A program made the position numbers and the translations under genes. The notes below the pieces were generated by a model. That model did not search any database. It was not told the origin of the DNA and saw only the letters and a program-made list of their open reading frames with translations. Of a DNA stretch of 64,000 nucleotides, positions 17,358 to 27,824 are shown in pieces (the first letter of the stretch is position 1; each line of letters begins with the position of its first letter). Source of the stretch: Hydrogenophaga sp. PBL-H3 (GTDB lineage: Bacteria; Pseudomonadota; Gammaproteobacteria; Burkholderiales; Burkholderiaceae_C); the NCBI RefSeq assembly GCF_010104355.1, contig NZ_CP044972.1:1054001-1118000 (forward strand), written 5' to 3'.

Positions 17358-20300
17358 TCAAGTTGACTCCTGAACCTTGGAGGGTATGCGCGGTCGTCGC
17401 ATCAATCGGTAAACCACCGGCACCACCAACAAGGAGAGCAACGGCGCGCTGATCATCCCGCCGATCATTGGGGCGGCAATGCGCTGCATGACCTCGCTGC
17501 CGGTGCCCATGCCCCAGAACAGGGGCAACAACCCGGCCACGATGGTGGCCACCGTCATGGCCTTGGGCCGCACGCGAAGCACCGCGCCTTCGCGGATCGC
17601 CTCCAGCAGCGAAGGCTCGTCATTGCGCCCGGCGTCCAGCCGCTCCTGCCAGGCCTGCTTGAGGTAGATCAGCATGATCACGCCGAACTCGGCCGCCACA
17701 CCGGCCAGCGCAATGAAGCCCACCACGCTGGCCACCGACAGGTTGTGCCCGAGCAGCCAGAGGAACCACACCCCACCCACCAGCGCGAACGGCAGCGTCG
17801 CCATGATCAGCAGCGCTTCGTCGAAGCGGCGAAAGATCAGATACAGCAGCACGAAGATGATCAGCAGCGTGACCGGCACCACCAGCTTGAGCTTGGCCGT
17901 GGCGCGCTCGAGGAACTCAAACTGGCCCGACCACGACACCGAGTACCCGGCGGGCAACACCACCTGCTGCGCCACCGCGCGCTGCATGTCCAGCACCGCG
18001 CCGCGCAGGTCGCGCCCGCGAATGTCCACGTACACAAACCCGGCCAGGCGCGCGTTCTCGCTGCGCAGCATGGGCGGCCCATCAGAAATGCGAAGGTCGG
18101 CGACATCAGACAACACCAGGCGCTGGCCGCCGGGCGCCACGATGGGCAGTGCGCGCAGCTCAGGGAGTGAGTCGCGCAGCTCGCGCGGGTAACGCAGGTT
18201 GATCGGGAAACGTTGCAGGCCCTCCACCGTCTCGCCGATGTTCATGCCACCCACGCCGCCAGCCACGATGTCCTGCACGTCGGCGATGTTCAGGCCGTAG
18301 CGCGCAGCGTCCGCGCGGCGGATCTCCACGTCGATGTAGCGCCCGCCCGTGAGGCGCTCGGCCAGTGCGCTGCTCACGCCGGGCACGTCCTTCACGGCTC
18401 TCTCGATCTCGCCGGTGAGGCGGTCGATGGTGGTCAGGTCGGGCCCGGCCACCTTCACGCCCACGGGGCTCTTGATGCCGGTGGCCAGCATGTCGATGCG
18501 GTTGCGGATCGGGGGCACCCAGATGTTGGAGAGGCCAGGCACACGCACCGTGCGGTCGAGCTCTTCGATCAGGGCCTCGGGCGTAAGGCCAGTGCGCCAC
18601 TCGTCTCGCGGTTTGAACTGGATCGTGGTCTCGAACATCTCCAGCGGCGCCGGGTCGGTGGCGGTCTCGGCGCGTCCGGCCTTGCCGTACACGCTCTGCA
18701 CCTCCGGAATGGTCTTGATCAGGCGGTCGGTCTGCTGCAACAGCTCGGCCGCCTTGGACGCAGAGAGCCCAGGCAGCGCGGTGGGCATGTAGAGCAGGTC
18801 GCCCTCGTCCAGCGGCGGCATGAACTCGCTGCCCAGCTGGCGCAGCGGCCAGATGCTGACCACCAGCACCAGCGCTGCCACCACCAGCGTGAGCTTCGGT
18901 GCTTTCAGCACAGCATCCAGCACCGGGCGGTACAAGGCGATGAGAAAACGGTTCAGCGGGTTGGCCGTCTCCGCCGGTATGCGCCCGCGAATCAAATAGC
19001 CCATGAGCACCGGGATCAGCGTCACGGCCAGGCCGGCAGACGCCGCCATGGCGTAGGTCTTGGTGAAGGCCAGCGGCGCAAACAAACGGCCCTCTTGCGC
19101 CTCCAGCGTGAACACCGGAATGAAGCTCAACGTGATGATCAGCAGCGAGAAAAACAGCGCCGGCCCCACTTCGGCCGCGGCGTCGCCGATCACACGCCAG
19201 CGCGGCTCACCCTGCAGTGTCTGGCCCGGGTGCTGGTGCGCCCAGCGCTCCAGATGCTTGTGGGCGTTCTCGATCATCACGATGGCTGCGTCCACCATGG
19301 CGCCGATGGCGATGGCGATGCCGCCCAGCGACATCACGTTGGCATTGATGCCCTGCTGCTGCATCACGATGAAGGCCATCAACACGCCCAGCGGCAGCGA
19401 CACGCTGGCCACCAGCGCACTGCGCAGGTGAAACAAAAAGGCCAGACACACCAGCGCCACGACGATGAACTCCTCCAGCAGCTTTTCACCGAGGTTCTTC
19501 ACCGCGCGTTCGATCAGGCCTGAACGGTCGTACACCGGCACGATCTCCACGCCCGCCGGCAGGCTGCGCTGCAGCTCGGCCAGCCGCGTCTTCACCGCTT
19601 CGATGGTCTGCAGCGCGTTCTTGCCGGATCGCATGACCACCACGCCGCCCACGGCCTCGCCCTCGCCGTTGAGCTCGCCGATGCCTCGCCGCATCTCGGG
19701 CCCGGTCTGCACCCGCGCCACGTCGCCCAGGCGCACCGACACACCAGCGCTGCTGGTGATGAGCGGGATGGCGCGGAAGTCGTCCAGCGTTTTCAGGTAG
19801 CCGCTGGCGCGCACCGCGTACTCGGCCTCGCCCAGCTCCAGCACCGAGCCACCGGCCTCCTGGTTGCCGCGCGCCACCGCCTCGGCCACCATCGCTTGCG
19901 TCACACGGTAGGCGGCCATCTGGTCGGGGTCCAGCACGATCTGGTACTGCTTGACCATGCCGCCCACGCTCGCCACCTCGGCCACGTCGGGCACGGTCTT
20001 GAGCTCGAAGCGCACGAACCAGTCTTGCAGGGCCCGCAGCTGCGCCACGTCCTGCCCGCCCGTTCGGTCGATCAGGGCGTATTGGTAGATCCAGCCCACG
20101 CCGGTGGCGTCGGGCCCGATGCTGGAGGTGGCGCCGCGCGGCAGGCGCGCCTGCACTTGGTTGAGGTACTCCAGTACGCGCGAGCGCGCCCAGTACGGGT
20201 CCACATCATCTTCAAACAGCACATAGACGAAGCTGTCGCCAAACATCGAGAAGCCGCGCACCGCGCGCGCGCCCGGCACCGAGAGCATGGTGGTGGTCAG

Positions 20301-20504
20301 CGGGTAGGTGACCTGGTTCTCCACGATCTGTGGCGCCTGACCGGGCCAGGTGGTGCGGATGATGACCTGCGTGTCGGAGAGGTCGGGCAATGCGTCCAGC
20401 GGCGTGCGCTGCAGGGCCACCACGCCCCAGGCGCTCAGCAGTGCGGTGGCCAGCAGCACCAGGAATCGGTTGGCAATGCTCCAGCGGATCAGGCCGGCGA
20501 TCAT
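17358..20504 (-). CDS. cusA: CusA-type heavy-metal RND efflux pump
   Basis: A 1048-aa inner-membrane RND transporter of the heavy-metal (HME) class. It has the family N-terminus with [12 protein letters not shown] and a transmembrane helix 4 containing [13 protein letters not shown], whose Asp belongs to the proton relay. Two large periplasmic domains sit between helices 1/2 and 7/8. It exports Cu(I)/Ag(I) from periplasm and cytosol through CusB and CusC. Its ATG overlaps the cusB stop (ATGA). It is the last gene of cusCBA. Confidence 0.92.
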   Translation of the reverse strand: MIAGLIRWSIANRFLVLLATALLSAWGVVALQRTPLDALPDLSDTQVIIRTTWPGQAPQIVENQVTYPLTTTMLSVPGARAVRGFSMFGDSFVYVLFEDDVDPYWARSRVLEYLNQVQARLPRGATSSIGPDATGVGWIYQYALIDRTGGQDVAQLRALQDWFVRFELKTVPDVAEVASVGGMVKQYQIVLDPDQMAAYRVTQAMVAEAVARGNQEAGGSVLELGEAEYAVRASGYLKTLDDFRAIPLITSSAGVSVRLGDVARVQTGPEMRRGIGELNGEGEAVGGVVVMRSGKNALQTIEAVKTRLAELQRSLPAGVEIVPVYDRSGLIERAVKNLGEKLLEEFIVVALVCLAFLFHLRSALVASVSLPLGVLMAFIVMQQQGINANVMSLGGIAIAIGAMVDAAIVMIENAHKHLERWAHQHPGQTLQGEPRWRVIGDAAAEVGPALFFSLLIITLSFIPVFTLEAQEGRLFAPLAFTKTYAMAASAGLAVTLIPVLMGYLIRGRIPAETANPLNRFLIALYRPVLDAVLKAPKLTLVVAALVLVVSIWPLRQLGSEFMPPLDEGDLLYMPTALPGLSASKAAELLQQTDRLIKTIPEVQSVYGKAGRAETATDPAPLEMFETTIQFKPRDEWRTGLTPEALIEELDRTVRVPGLSNIWVPPIRNRIDMLATGIKSPVGVKVAGPDLTTIDRLTGEIERAVKDVPGVSSALAERLTGGRYIDVEIRRADAARYGLNIADVQDIVAGGVGGMNIGETVEGLQRFPINLRYPRELRDSLPELRALPIVAPGGQRLVLSDVADLRISDGPPMLRSENARLAGFVYVDIRGRDLRGAVLDMQRAVAQQVVLPAGYSVSWSGQFEFLERATAKLKLVVPVTLLIIFVLLYLIFRRFDEALLIMATLPFALVGGVWFLWLLGHNLSVASVVGFIALAGVAAEFGVIMLIYLKQAWQERLDAGRNDEPSLLEAIREGAVLRVRPKAMTVATIVAGLLPLFWGMGTGSEVMQRIAAPMIGGMISAPLLSLLVVPVVYRLMRRPRIPSKVQEST

Positions 20505-22105
20505 TTGCCGACCTCCGGCGCCACGCGCTGCAGGCTGGTGATGCGCGGAAAATCGCCCTCCTGCATCTCGAACTCGATCTGCAGGCGGTCACCGGCTTCC
20601 AGGTTGCGTGGCTGCTGCGCGCGGGGCGGCAGTTTGAAGTCCATCTGCATCTGCGGCCATTTCAGCGCCGCAATGGGCGGGTGCGTGAGCGTGACCGTGT
20701 CGCCGCTGAGCGCGTCGATCACCGCGTCGGTGGTGTAGCGCTGAGCTGTGGACGCAGGCTCCTGGTTGAGCCGCGCCTCCAGCCCGCGCAGGCTGGCTTC
20801 GGAGTCAATCAAAAACTGGCCTGAGAGCACCACGCGCTGCCCCATCTGAAGCCCCGCGCTGATTTCGGTCTGGCCGCCCACCTCCAGGCCTGCAGTCACC
20901 TCCACCGGGCGGAAACGTCCGCCGTCTTCGGCCACCATCACCACACTGCGCCGCCCGGTGTGAATCACAGCGTCGCTGGGCACCAGCAGCGTGGCCGCGG
21001 CCTTGGGGCGGTCCAGCCGCATGCTCACCAGCATGCCTGGCACCAGCCGCCCCTGTGGGTTGGCCAGCTCGACCCGCGCGCGGATGGTGCGCGTGACCGC
21101 ATCCACCTCGGGCAGCAACGCCTGCACCTGGCCCTCGAAGGTCTGCCCCGGCGCGCCTGGGCTGGTGGTGCGCACGCGTGCACCGGATTGCAACAGCGCG
21201 GCCTGGCTCTCGGGCACCGCTCCCTCGGCCCACACCGTGCGCGTGCCCTGCAGGCGCATCAGCGTCATGCTCGGCATCACGGTGGCGCCCTCGCGCACCA
21301 TGAGCTCGCTCACGATGCCGGCGATGGGCGCGGTGAGCGTGAAGCGCGGCTGAACCACGCTCGATGCCACCACGCGCTCAATGTGCGCGGGCGTCATGCC
21401 GGCCTGGCGCATGCGCTGGCGCGCCGCATCCTGCAGTGAGTCGGTGCCTTCACCGCTCAGGCGCGCCAGCGCCAGGTATTCCTCCTGCGCGGCCACCCAG
21501 TCGGGCACGTACAGCTCGGCCAGCGGCGCGCCGACAGCCACGCGGTCCAGGGCGGCTTTCACATGCAGCTTCTCCACAAAACCCATGGCGCGCGAACTCA
21601 ACACCACCTGTTCGCGCTCGTTCCAGGCCACGTTGCCGACCGCCGTCACCTCGGACACCAGCGAGCCTTCAACCACCGGCGCCGTGCGCAGCCCCAGGTT
21701 CTGCTGGATGCGCGGGCTCACGCTGACGCTGCTGGCATCCGCCGCACCGCTGCCGGCGTAGCGCGGCACCAGCATCATGTCCATGAACGGCGACTTGGCC
21801 GGTGCCTCGAAGTTCTTGCCCGGCACCATGGGGTCGTGGTAGTTCAGGATTTGCCGGCCCGTGGCCGGGTCCACGTCCCCCGCCTTGAGCGATTCGCGGA
21901 TGTGCCGGCGCGTGGCTTCTTCGCCTTGCGGGATGGTCCACAGCGAAGGGTCGTCGCTGGTGCTGGTTGGCGTTGACGCAGACGACCCGCCTGCTTGCGA
22001 GGTGGTTCCCATGCCCTGCCGCATGCCCAACCACCACGCGCCAGCGCCCACAGCAATAAGCGCGGCCACAGCAGCAAGTGCGACGAAAGATGTTTTTTTG
22101 TTCAT
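20501..22105 (-). CDS. cusB: CusB-type periplasmic adaptor with CusF-like tail
   Basis: A 534-aa membrane-fusion protein. The ATG at 22105 gives an N-terminal signal anchor (about residues 5-25) and overlaps the cusC stop (ATGA). A heavy-metal-binding segment follows with Y-H-D-P-M-V-P-G and K-S-P-F-M-D-M, whose Met residues resemble CusB metal ligands. The lipoyl/barrel-sandwich and beta-barrel parts come next. The last ~75 residues look like a fused CusF domain (K-W-P-Q-M-Q-M-D-F), a known variation that places a metallochaperone on the adaptor. Confidence 0.92.
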   Translation of the reverse strand: MNKKTSFVALAAVAALIAVGAGAWWLGMRQGMGTTSQAGGSSASTPTSTSDDPSLWTIPQGEEATRRHIRESLKAGDVDPATGRQILNYHDPMVPGKNFEAPAKSPFMDMMLVPRYAGSGAADASSVSVSPRIQQNLGLRTAPVVEGSLVSEVTAVGNVAWNEREQVVLSSRAMGFVEKLHVKAALDRVAVGAPLAELYVPDWVAAQEEYLALARLSGEGTDSLQDAARQRMRQAGMTPAHIERVVASSVVQPRFTLTAPIAGIVSELMVREGATVMPSMTLMRLQGTRTVWAEGAVPESQAALLQSGARVRTTSPGAPGQTFEGQVQALLPEVDAVTRTIRARVELANPQGRLVPGMLVSMRLDRPKAAATLLVPSDAVIHTGRRSVVMVAEDGGRFRPVEVTAGLEVGGQTEISAGLQMGQRVVLSGQFLIDSEASLRGLEARLNQEPASTAQRYTTDAVIDALSGDTVTLTHPPIAALKWPQMQMDFKLPPRAQQPRNLEAGDRLQIEFEMQEGDFPRITSLQRVAPEVGK

Positions 22106-23376
22106 GGCTTCACTCCAGTGGAGCTGTCGGGGATGAGGTATTCGAGTTGAGCCCACAGGCCAGAGGTTTCACGCTCCAGCGCCAGGCGTTCGAGCGCGAG
22201 GTTCAGTGCGTCGCGTCGCGCCTGCAGCACCGGGCCCAGGCCTTCGCGCCCGCCCCGGTACGCCGCCAGTGCGGCATCCACGCGCTGTGTGGCCAGCGGC
22301 TGGCGCTGCGCATCCAGGTAGGCCAGCCGGTCCAGCCCGGCGCGCCAGTCCTGCTGCCAGCGCTGCACTTGCAGCACACGCTCGCGCGTCTGCTCTTCGC
22401 GCTCTGCCTCCAGTTCGTTCACGCGCGCCAGGCGCGCGGCGAGCTCGCGCTGCTGGCGCTGCGGCTTGTCCCACTGCAGCGGCACCGACACGCCGATCGA
22501 CACCATGTTGGAGAACGCCGAGCCGCGCTGGCTGAACATGATCTCGGCGCTCCAGTCGGGCTTGAGGTCCTGGCGGGCCACTTCGGCCTCGGCGCGGGCC
22601 ACGGCTTCGCGAGCCTGCAGCGCAACGAGATCGGGCAGGTTGCGCAATGGGTCCGCTTCACCCACCGCTGCGGTGATCTGCCGCATGGGCGGTGGATCGG
22701 CCAGCGGCTGGTCCGGCGGCCCACCGGTGAAGCGCGCCAGCGTGAGGCGGGCGTTGGCGCGCTCGGCCTGCGCGCCGATCAGGCCTTGCTCCAGCTGGGC
22801 CAGCGCCTCGCGCGCGCTGAAGGCATCGGCCGTGGAGCCTCGCCCACCCCGCAGGGCTGCCTCGGTTGTCTGCACCAGCACGCGCGCCTCGGTGATCTGC
22901 GCCTGCAGCAACCCAATGCGTTGCTCTTGCATGCGCCGCTCCAGCCAGGCCTGCGCCGCTTCGGTCTGCAGCACGGCTACACGCTGTGCTCGTTCGCTCA
23001 ACGCCACGTCGGCCTCGCGCTCGAATCGCTCACCCCGGGCGCGGCGCTTGTCCGCGTTGGGCAGGGTCTGCATGAGCGCGATGGAGCGCATGGTCATGAA
23101 ATCGCGTGTGGTGCTGAAGCGCTCAGGTCCGTCCACCGGCAGGTTGTCCAGCGACAGGCGCAGCACTGGGTCGGGCCGCTGCGCTGCCGCCACCGCCATC
23201 TCGCGTGCGCCTTGCGCGGCGGCGGTTGATGCGTCGAGGCTGCGCGAGTGGGCCAGGGCTGCGCTCACCGCAGCGCTCAGGCTCAGGGGTTCATCGGCGG
23301 CAGCGGGTGTGACCAGCACAAGCAGGCCAGCGAGGGCCAGCACGGCGCGTGCAAGAAAAAGCGAAGGGTGTTCCAT
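22102..23376 (-). CDS. cusC: CusC-type outer-membrane efflux protein
   Basis: A 424-aa TolC-family protein with a cleavable signal peptide (A-x-A near residue 27). Two repeated alpha-helical coiled-coil regions are rich in Ala/Glu/Gln/Arg, and the Met-rich M-T-M-R-S-I-A-L-M-Q segment lies near the first barrel strands. It forms the outer-membrane channel of the CusCBA pump. It is the first structural gene of the pump and lies 93 bases after a small periplasmic metal-binding-like protein on the same strand. Confidence 0.88.
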   Translation of the reverse strand: MEHPSLFLARAVLALAGLLVLVTPAAADEPLSLSAAVSAALAHSRSLDASTAAAQGAREMAVAAAQRPDPVLRLSLDNLPVDGPERFSTTRDFMTMRSIALMQTLPNADKRRARGERFEREADVALSERAQRVAVLQTEAAQAWLERRMQEQRIGLLQAQITEARVLVQTTEAALRGGRGSTADAFSAREALAQLEQGLIGAQAERANARLTLARFTGGPPDQPLADPPPMRQITAAVGEADPLRNLPDLVALQAREAVARAEAEVARQDLKPDWSAEIMFSQRGSAFSNMVSIGVSVPLQWDKPQRQQRELAARLARVNELEAEREEQTRERVLQVQRWQQDWRAGLDRLAYLDAQRQPLATQRVDAALAAYRGGREGLGPVLQARRDALNLALERLALERETSGLWAQLEYLIPDSSTGVKP

Positions 23377-23469
23377 GTCTGAGCTCCGGAGCAGGCACGC
23401 CCGGGCTCAAAAGCCCTGACAGCGCGCGACAGCAGCGCCACCGCCGGGTGGGCTGCGCAGTGCGGGGAA

Positions 23470-23832
23470 TCAGACGGAAGTTGGGGGGCGCCAGAGGCGC
23501 GAAGTCGCGCCCGGGGGAAGGCTGCGCCAGGCCGGCGCTTCAGGGTCCTGGGTGACCGAGGTCTGGGCCACGAGGGATGGGAAAGACGGCAAGGCTGCGG
23601 CGGGCACGACGCAACTCTGAATACTCTTGCAGGGCTGGCCCGTGCTCTCAAAGGTGGCCATGTCGTTGCAGCAATCGTCCATGGCCTCGGCCAGGGACTC
23701 TGCCATCCCGTCAACTTCATCCGCCATGGCCATCATGCCCTGCATGGGGCATGGCGCGGCAACGCCCTGCACTGCCGCAAATCCCTGCAGGGGAAACAGC
23801 AGACACAGGACGAGGGCGAGCAAGCGGCGCAT
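23470..23832 (-). CDS. small periplasmic Met/Cys-rich protein before cusCBA
   Basis: A 120-aa protein with a signal peptide (M-R-R-L-L-A-L-V-L-C-L-L-F-P-L-Q). The short mature region is rich in Met, Cys and Asp (C-P-M-Q-G-M-M-A-M, then D-D-C-C-N-D-M), with a Pro-rich tail. Proteins of this shape often head RND metal-efflux operons (compare CzcI), so it may sense or buffer metal in the periplasm. It is probably the first gene of the cus operon. Confidence 0.6.
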   Translation of the reverse strand: MRRLLALVLCLLFPLQGFAAVQGVAAPCPMQGMMAMADEVDGMAESLAEAMDDCCNDMATFESTGQPCKSIQSCVVPAAALPSFPSLVAQTSVTQDPEAPAWRSLPPGATSRLWRPPTSV

Positions 23833-23942
23833 AGCTGGATTCTATGGCGCGCAGACTGACTGCGCTTGCCTGATTGGAGAGCCTGCCCAAACAAGGCACC
23901 GTAGACTGTTCAGCGAGAGCCAATCTGTGCTTGGAGGCCAAC

Positions 23943-24479
23943 GTGGACATTGCTGCACATGCGCTGTGGGCGGGAGCGGGCGTCGTCCTGCTGTTACGCC
24001 ATCGGCCAATACCCGTTGCAACTGGTCTTGCCACTGCCGCAATGGCGGCGTTGCCGGATCTGATGCACATGTTGCCTGTGGCGGCGTGGGCTCTCTTCAA
24101 CGGGCTGCCGGCCGAGTTCATAACCTATGTCCGAGCGCTGCAGGAAAGGGTGCAGCCTTTACCCGAGAGCGTGGAACTGTGGTCGCACCATCTCCACTGC
24201 ATCTTTCACAGCGGGGTGATCGCCATGGCAGTGACGTTGGTCGCTTGGCGATGGTCTCGTGTCTTCTGGCTGCCGTTGGCTGGATGGTGGTCGCACATCC
24301 TCATTGATGTGTTCACCCACTCGGACGACTTCTTTCCGTCTCCAGTCCTCTACCCGCTCACCTACCGAGGATTTGATGGCGTTGCCTGGAACACGCCTTG
24401 GTTTGTCGTCGCCAACTACTCGGCGCTCGCGCTCGTCTGTGTTTGGCTGTTGGCGACGCGAAGAGAACGAGACCCATGA
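23943..24479 (+). CDS. membrane protein, YdjM/DUF457-like metal-dependent hydrolase type
   Basis: A 178-aa integral membrane protein with several hydrophobic helices and His/Asp-bearing motifs at helix ends: L-P-D-L-M-H-M near residue 40 and G-W-W-S-H-I-L-I-D-V-F-T-H-S-D-D further on. That pattern recalls the YdjM/LexA-regulated membrane hydrolase group. The GTG at 23943 has a GGAGG five bases upstream and is preferred over an in-frame TTG. It diverges from the cus operon, and its 3' end overlaps the convergent kinase gene by 64 bases. Confidence 0.6.
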   Translation: MDIAAHALWAGAGVVLLLRHRPIPVATGLATAAMAALPDLMHMLPVAAWALFNGLPAEFITYVRALQERVQPLPESVELWSHHLHCIFHSGVIAMAVTLVAWRWSRVFWLPLAGWWSHILIDVFTHSDDFFPSPVLYPLTYRGFDGVAWNTPWFVVANYSALALVCVWLLATRRERDP

Positions 24480-25861
24480 GAGCCCGGAAACTGCAGGCAG
24501 AACCGCGTTGTTCCCTCCGACGAAGTAACCGACGCGCTTCCGCCGTGAGCAAGCATGATGGCCTTGGTAATGGCCAGACCCAGGCCAGCACCATCGGATG
24601 AGGGATGCGCGCGCGCCTTGTCCACGCGATAGAAGCGATCAAACAGGCGCGGCAGGTCGGCGGCATCGATCGGATCGCCCGTGTTGGTGACACAAAAGCT
24701 GGTGCCATTCATCTGGGTCTCGACAGTCAGCGCAACATCGGTACGAGGGTGGGCGTGCCGCAGCGCATTGGACAGCAAGTTGCTGATGGCTCGCCGAATC
24801 ATCAGTCGATCACCCACCACGCTACCCGCTCCCACCACCCGAAGGCGAAGTTCTTTGTCCTCGGCAACCGCATCGTAGAAATCCAGAAGGCTCTTCGCCT
24901 CGTCTTCGAGTGCGACGTCCTCGCGATTCGGAAGCTGGATGCCGTGGTCCGTCTTGGCAAGAAACAGCATGTCGGACACCATGCGCGCCAAGCGCTGAAA
25001 TTCCTCGGCGTTGGAGGCGAGGATGTCGCGGTAGGTTTCTGGATCGCGATGCTGCGAAAGCGACACCTGGGTCTGCGTCAGCAGGTTACTGATGGGCGTA
25101 CGCAGTTCGTGGGCGATGTCGCTTGAGAATTCCATTAGCTTCGCAAAATCCTGCTGCAGCCGCTCCAGCATGGCGTTGAGGCTGTGGGCCAGCTCCGCCA
25201 TCTCCACAGGCACAGCGTCGATCGGCATGCGCTCGTCGAGCTTGTGGGCCGTGACCTTGAGCGCGCGCTCTCTCATGGTCCGCAGCGGGGCCAGACCGCT
25301 GCGGGCTGCCCACCACCCCAGGAGGCCGCTGAGCAGGGTGGCCAGGACGACATAGATCGCCAACTGCTGACGCAGCATCTGCATGAAATGGGTGTGGTGT
25401 TGCGTATCCAGCGCAAGTGTCAGGCGCATGGTCTGACCTGGACTGCTCAATCCGCCGGGCATCTGCGCTGTGGAAAGCTGCGTGCTCATACCTCGTAGTT
25501 GTCGCTCACCATCGGTCCAGTCCATGGGCTGATCTGCGGCGCTTCGTGCAGCGAGTTCTGCTGGAAATGTGATGCCGCCTTTTCCAAACAGCTGTTCGTC
25601 ACCGCGCGTGATTGAGATGAAAAGGCCTTGGTGGCTGTTGAGCGATTCATCCAGCTTGGCCGCGAGTTCAGCTGGCTCTGGCGTTTCATCGACGATCTTC
25701 TCGATGAGCTGCACCTTGTCCAGCAGGTAGTCGCGGTCAAGGTCAATGAAGTGCAAATGGGTGGACCACGCCACCAGGACACCAAGGCCCAGCAACACTA
25801 CAGCCGATACCAGGGTGTACAGAAAGGTGAGTCGTGCGGTGAGGGTCAAGCGCCGGATCAT
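24416..25861 (-). CDS. cusS: heavy-metal sensor histidine kinase (CusS/CopS-like)
   Basis: A 481-aa two-component kinase. Transmembrane helix 1 is at about 10-32, a periplasmic sensor domain follows, and helix 2 lies at about 168-188. Then come a HAMP domain, the dimerisation box with F-S-S-D-I-A-H-E-L-R-T-P (phospho-accepting His), an N-box N-L-L-S-N-A, and the G-A-G-L-G-L ATP lid. The start ATG at 25861 overlaps the stop of the response-regulator gene (TGATG). Neighbours on both sides are copper/silver genes, so Cu(I)/Ag(I) sensing is the likely role. The C-terminal ~25 residues extend past the usual end. Confidence 0.88.
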   Translation of the reverse strand: MIRRLTLTARLTFLYTLVSAVVLLGLGVLVAWSTHLHFIDLDRDYLLDKVQLIEKIVDETPEPAELAAKLDESLNSHQGLFISITRGDEQLFGKGGITFPAELAARSAADQPMDWTDGERQLRGMSTQLSTAQMPGGLSSPGQTMRLTLALDTQHHTHFMQMLRQQLAIYVVLATLLSGLLGWWAARSGLAPLRTMRERALKVTAHKLDERMPIDAVPVEMAELAHSLNAMLERLQQDFAKLMEFSSDIAHELRTPISNLLTQTQVSLSQHRDPETYRDILASNAEEFQRLARMVSDMLFLAKTDHGIQLPNREDVALEDEAKSLLDFYDAVAEDKELRLRVVGAGSVVGDRLMIRRAISNLLSNALRHAHPRTDVALTVETQMNGTSFCVTNTGDPIDAADLPRLFDRFYRVDKARAHPSSDGAGLGLAITKAIMLAHGGSASVTSSEGTTRFCLQFPGSHGSRSLRVANSQTQTSASAE

Positions 25862-26544
25862 CAGGGGTGCTCCGGCACTTCCAGCACGTAACCCATGCCT
25901 CGCACCGTCTGCAACAGGCGGCACTCAAACCCGTCGTCCACCTTGACACGTAGCCTGCGCATGGCCACCTCGATGACGTTGGTGTCGCTGTCGAAGTTGA
26001 CGTCCCACACCTGGGAGGCGATCAGCGAGCGTGGCAACACCTCACCCTTGCGGCGCATCAGCAATTCGAGCAATCCGAACTCCTTGGCGGTCAGGTCGAT
26101 GCGCTTGCCCGCGCGGGTGACCCGACGGCGCAGCAAGTCCAGCTCCAGATCCGCGACCTGCAGGGTGGTGGGCTCCATACCCGAGCGCCCACGGCGCAAG
26201 ATGGTGCGCACCCTGGCCAACAGCTCAGAGAACGAAAACGGCTTGACCAGGTAGTCGTCCGCTCCGAGCTCCAGACCCTTGACGCGGTCGTCCACATGGT
26301 CCTTGGCGGTCAAGAACAGCACCGGCATCTCCCGGCCTTGGGCACGCAGACCTCTGAGCACCTGCCAGCCGTCCATGCCGGGCAGCATGACGTCCAGAAT
26401 GATGAGGTCGTGGTCGCCCTCCAGCGCCTGGTGCAATCCGTCCACACCGTTGTTGAGCAGCTCTACCGCGTAGCCCGCCTCGCGCAGTCCCATGCACAGG
26501 TACTCACCCGTTTTGCGTTCGTCTTCAACAATCAAGATTTTCAC
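25861..26544 (-). CDS. cusR: OmpR-type response regulator (CusR/CopR-like)
   Basis: A 227-aa response regulator. The receiver domain shows E-D-E near the start, the phospho-acceptor Asp in [12 protein letters not shown] and the conserved Lys in D-Y-L-V-K-P-F. A winged helix (about 130-222) with [15 protein letters not shown] follows. I chose the GTG at 26544, which has AGGAG five bases upstream; the GTG at 26550 is an alternative. It is divergent from the copper-oxidase operon and probably activates it as well as cusCBA. Confidence 0.88.
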   Translation of the reverse strand: MKILIVEDERKTGEYLCMGLREAGYAVELLNNGVDGLHQALEGDHDLIILDVMLPGMDGWQVLRGLRAQGREMPVLFLTAKDHVDDRVKGLELGADDYLVKPFSFSELLARVRTILRRGRSGMEPTTLQVADLELDLLRRRVTRAGKRIDLTAKEFGLLELLMRRKGEVLPRSLIASQVWDVNFDSDTNVIEVAMRRLRVKVDDGFECRLLQTVRGMGYVLEVPEHP

Positions 26545-26594
26545 GTTCACTCCTGCGGCGATTTTGACTGCCAGCGGCCATCTGCAACCGAACC

Positions 26595-26609
26595 TGACAA
26601 CTTTGTAAT
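26595..26609. promoter_or_regulatory. putative cop/cus box
   Basis: TGACAACTTTGTAAT is an imperfect inverted repeat resembling the CusR/CopR recognition sequence (TGACA facing TGTNA). It lies in the 140-base space between the response-regulator gene and the divergent copper operon, at a place that could control both. Confidence 0.5.
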
Positions 26610-26684
26610 GAAACCGACAGGTTCGTGACGGGTGGCCTTTTGCACACTGCCTCCTGCTTGAAACAGTTGAACAGGAGCAAATCA

Positions 26685-27794
26685 GTGATTCATCGACGTT
26701 ACCCTTCCTCCGCACTGCGGGCCATCGTTCTGGGCGTGCTGGCGCTCCCCATGGTCGTTTCCGCCCAGATCGCACCGGCCCCTCCTGAGAAAAACTGGCG
26801 CGAAGCCAACGACGCCGTTGGGCAGTTCAAACGCGGCCATGCCGACATCCTCAAGTGGGAAAAAGAGAACGTTCCCGCTGCAGCAGGTCAGGAGTTGGCG
26901 TCTCCCAGCCTGAGCCTCATGACGGCGGAAGACGCCGTGCGTCAGGCCTGGCGGGCCCACCTGGATTTGGTCAAACCCATGAACAGGATCGGTACGGCCA
27001 ACGTGGATTTGATTGCCAAAGGCCAGTGGGCCGAGCTTGATCCCATCCATCAGCGCAGGGTAGACGACATGGACGAGCTGCTGGAAGTCGCCGCTCAAGG
27101 TCGCAAGGCGTGGTTTCAGGCAGTGGCTGCGCGCCAGGTTCTCAAACAGCACCGCGATGCGCTCGACGCCGCCGAGGCCGGCAACGAGCTGGGTCGCCGC
27201 ATGGTGAGTGTGGGCAATTGGAGCAAGCTCCAGCAGGCCCAGGTTCAACTGGCTCAGTCATCCGCCAAGATGAACGTGCGACGCGCACAGAACGCCGCCG
27301 CGCAGGCCGAAGCCTCACTCATCAAAACGTTGGGCCTCACCGGCATGCACAGCGCTGTTGCGCTGCCTGACCGTTTGCCCGATGTGCCGGTCCAAGCCTT
27401 GTCGCCGCAAGTGCTGGACGAGCGCGCTGCGGCCATTGCTGCACAACTGCCGCGCGCCGAGGGCATGCGCAATGGCGCCAACGCCCGCCTCGCTCGCCAG
27501 GCCTACCTCTCCAGCCACGCCCTGGCTGTGAGTGCGCGCGAAGAAGTGCTGAAAGTTCGAGAGTTCATCACCGAAGAAACCGTTCTTCACTACAACGGCA
27601 TGCTCAAAAGTGTGTGGGACTTGTTGGGTGAGGTTTCCAGCCAGTCACAAGCGGTGGCCAGCGCCATCGAGGCGCAGCGGGACTTCTGGATTGCAGAGAC
27701 CGATCTGCAGTGGGTCCTTCAAGGCGGTGCGCCCGACAGCTTTGTCTCTCTGGGCGGCGGCGGCGGTGAGCCCGCTGCCGCCGCTGGCCACTGA
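26685..27794 (+). CDS. TolC-family outer-membrane protein of the copper operon
   Basis: A 369-aa secreted protein with a signal peptide (V-V-S-A-Q near residue 25). A long Ala/Gln/Glu-rich helical body resembles one TolC-type coiled-coil repeat set; the protein ends with a Gly/Ala tail. The start is a GTG at 26685 with AGGAG seven bases upstream. It is the first gene of an operon with a multicopper oxidase, a cupredoxin and a CusF-like protein. TolC-like proteins in this position are annotated as copper-resistance or efflux proteins; its inner-membrane partner is unknown. Confidence 0.65.
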   Translation: MIHRRYPSSALRAIVLGVLALPMVVSAQIAPAPPEKNWREANDAVGQFKRGHADILKWEKENVPAAAGQELASPSLSLMTAEDAVRQAWRAHLDLVKPMNRIGTANVDLIAKGQWAELDPIHQRRVDDMDELLEVAAQGRKAWFQAVAARQVLKQHRDALDAAEAGNELGRRMVSVGNWSKLQQAQVQLAQSSAKMNVRRAQNAAAQAEASLIKTLGLTGMHSAVALPDRLPDVPVQALSPQVLDERAAAIAAQLPRAEGMRNGANARLARQAYLSSHALAVSAREEVLKVREFITEETVLHYNGMLKSVWDLLGEVSSQSQAVASAIEAQRDFWIAETDLQWVLQGGAPDSFVSLGGGGGEPAAAAGH

Positions 27795-27824
27795 TCGCAT
27801 CGAACGCATAGAAAGAAAACCAAC

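Noticed and set aside
18213-19523. 436-codon plus-strand open frame inside cusA
   Set aside because: Low-quality His/Arg/Gln-rich translation opposite a well-recognised RND pump.
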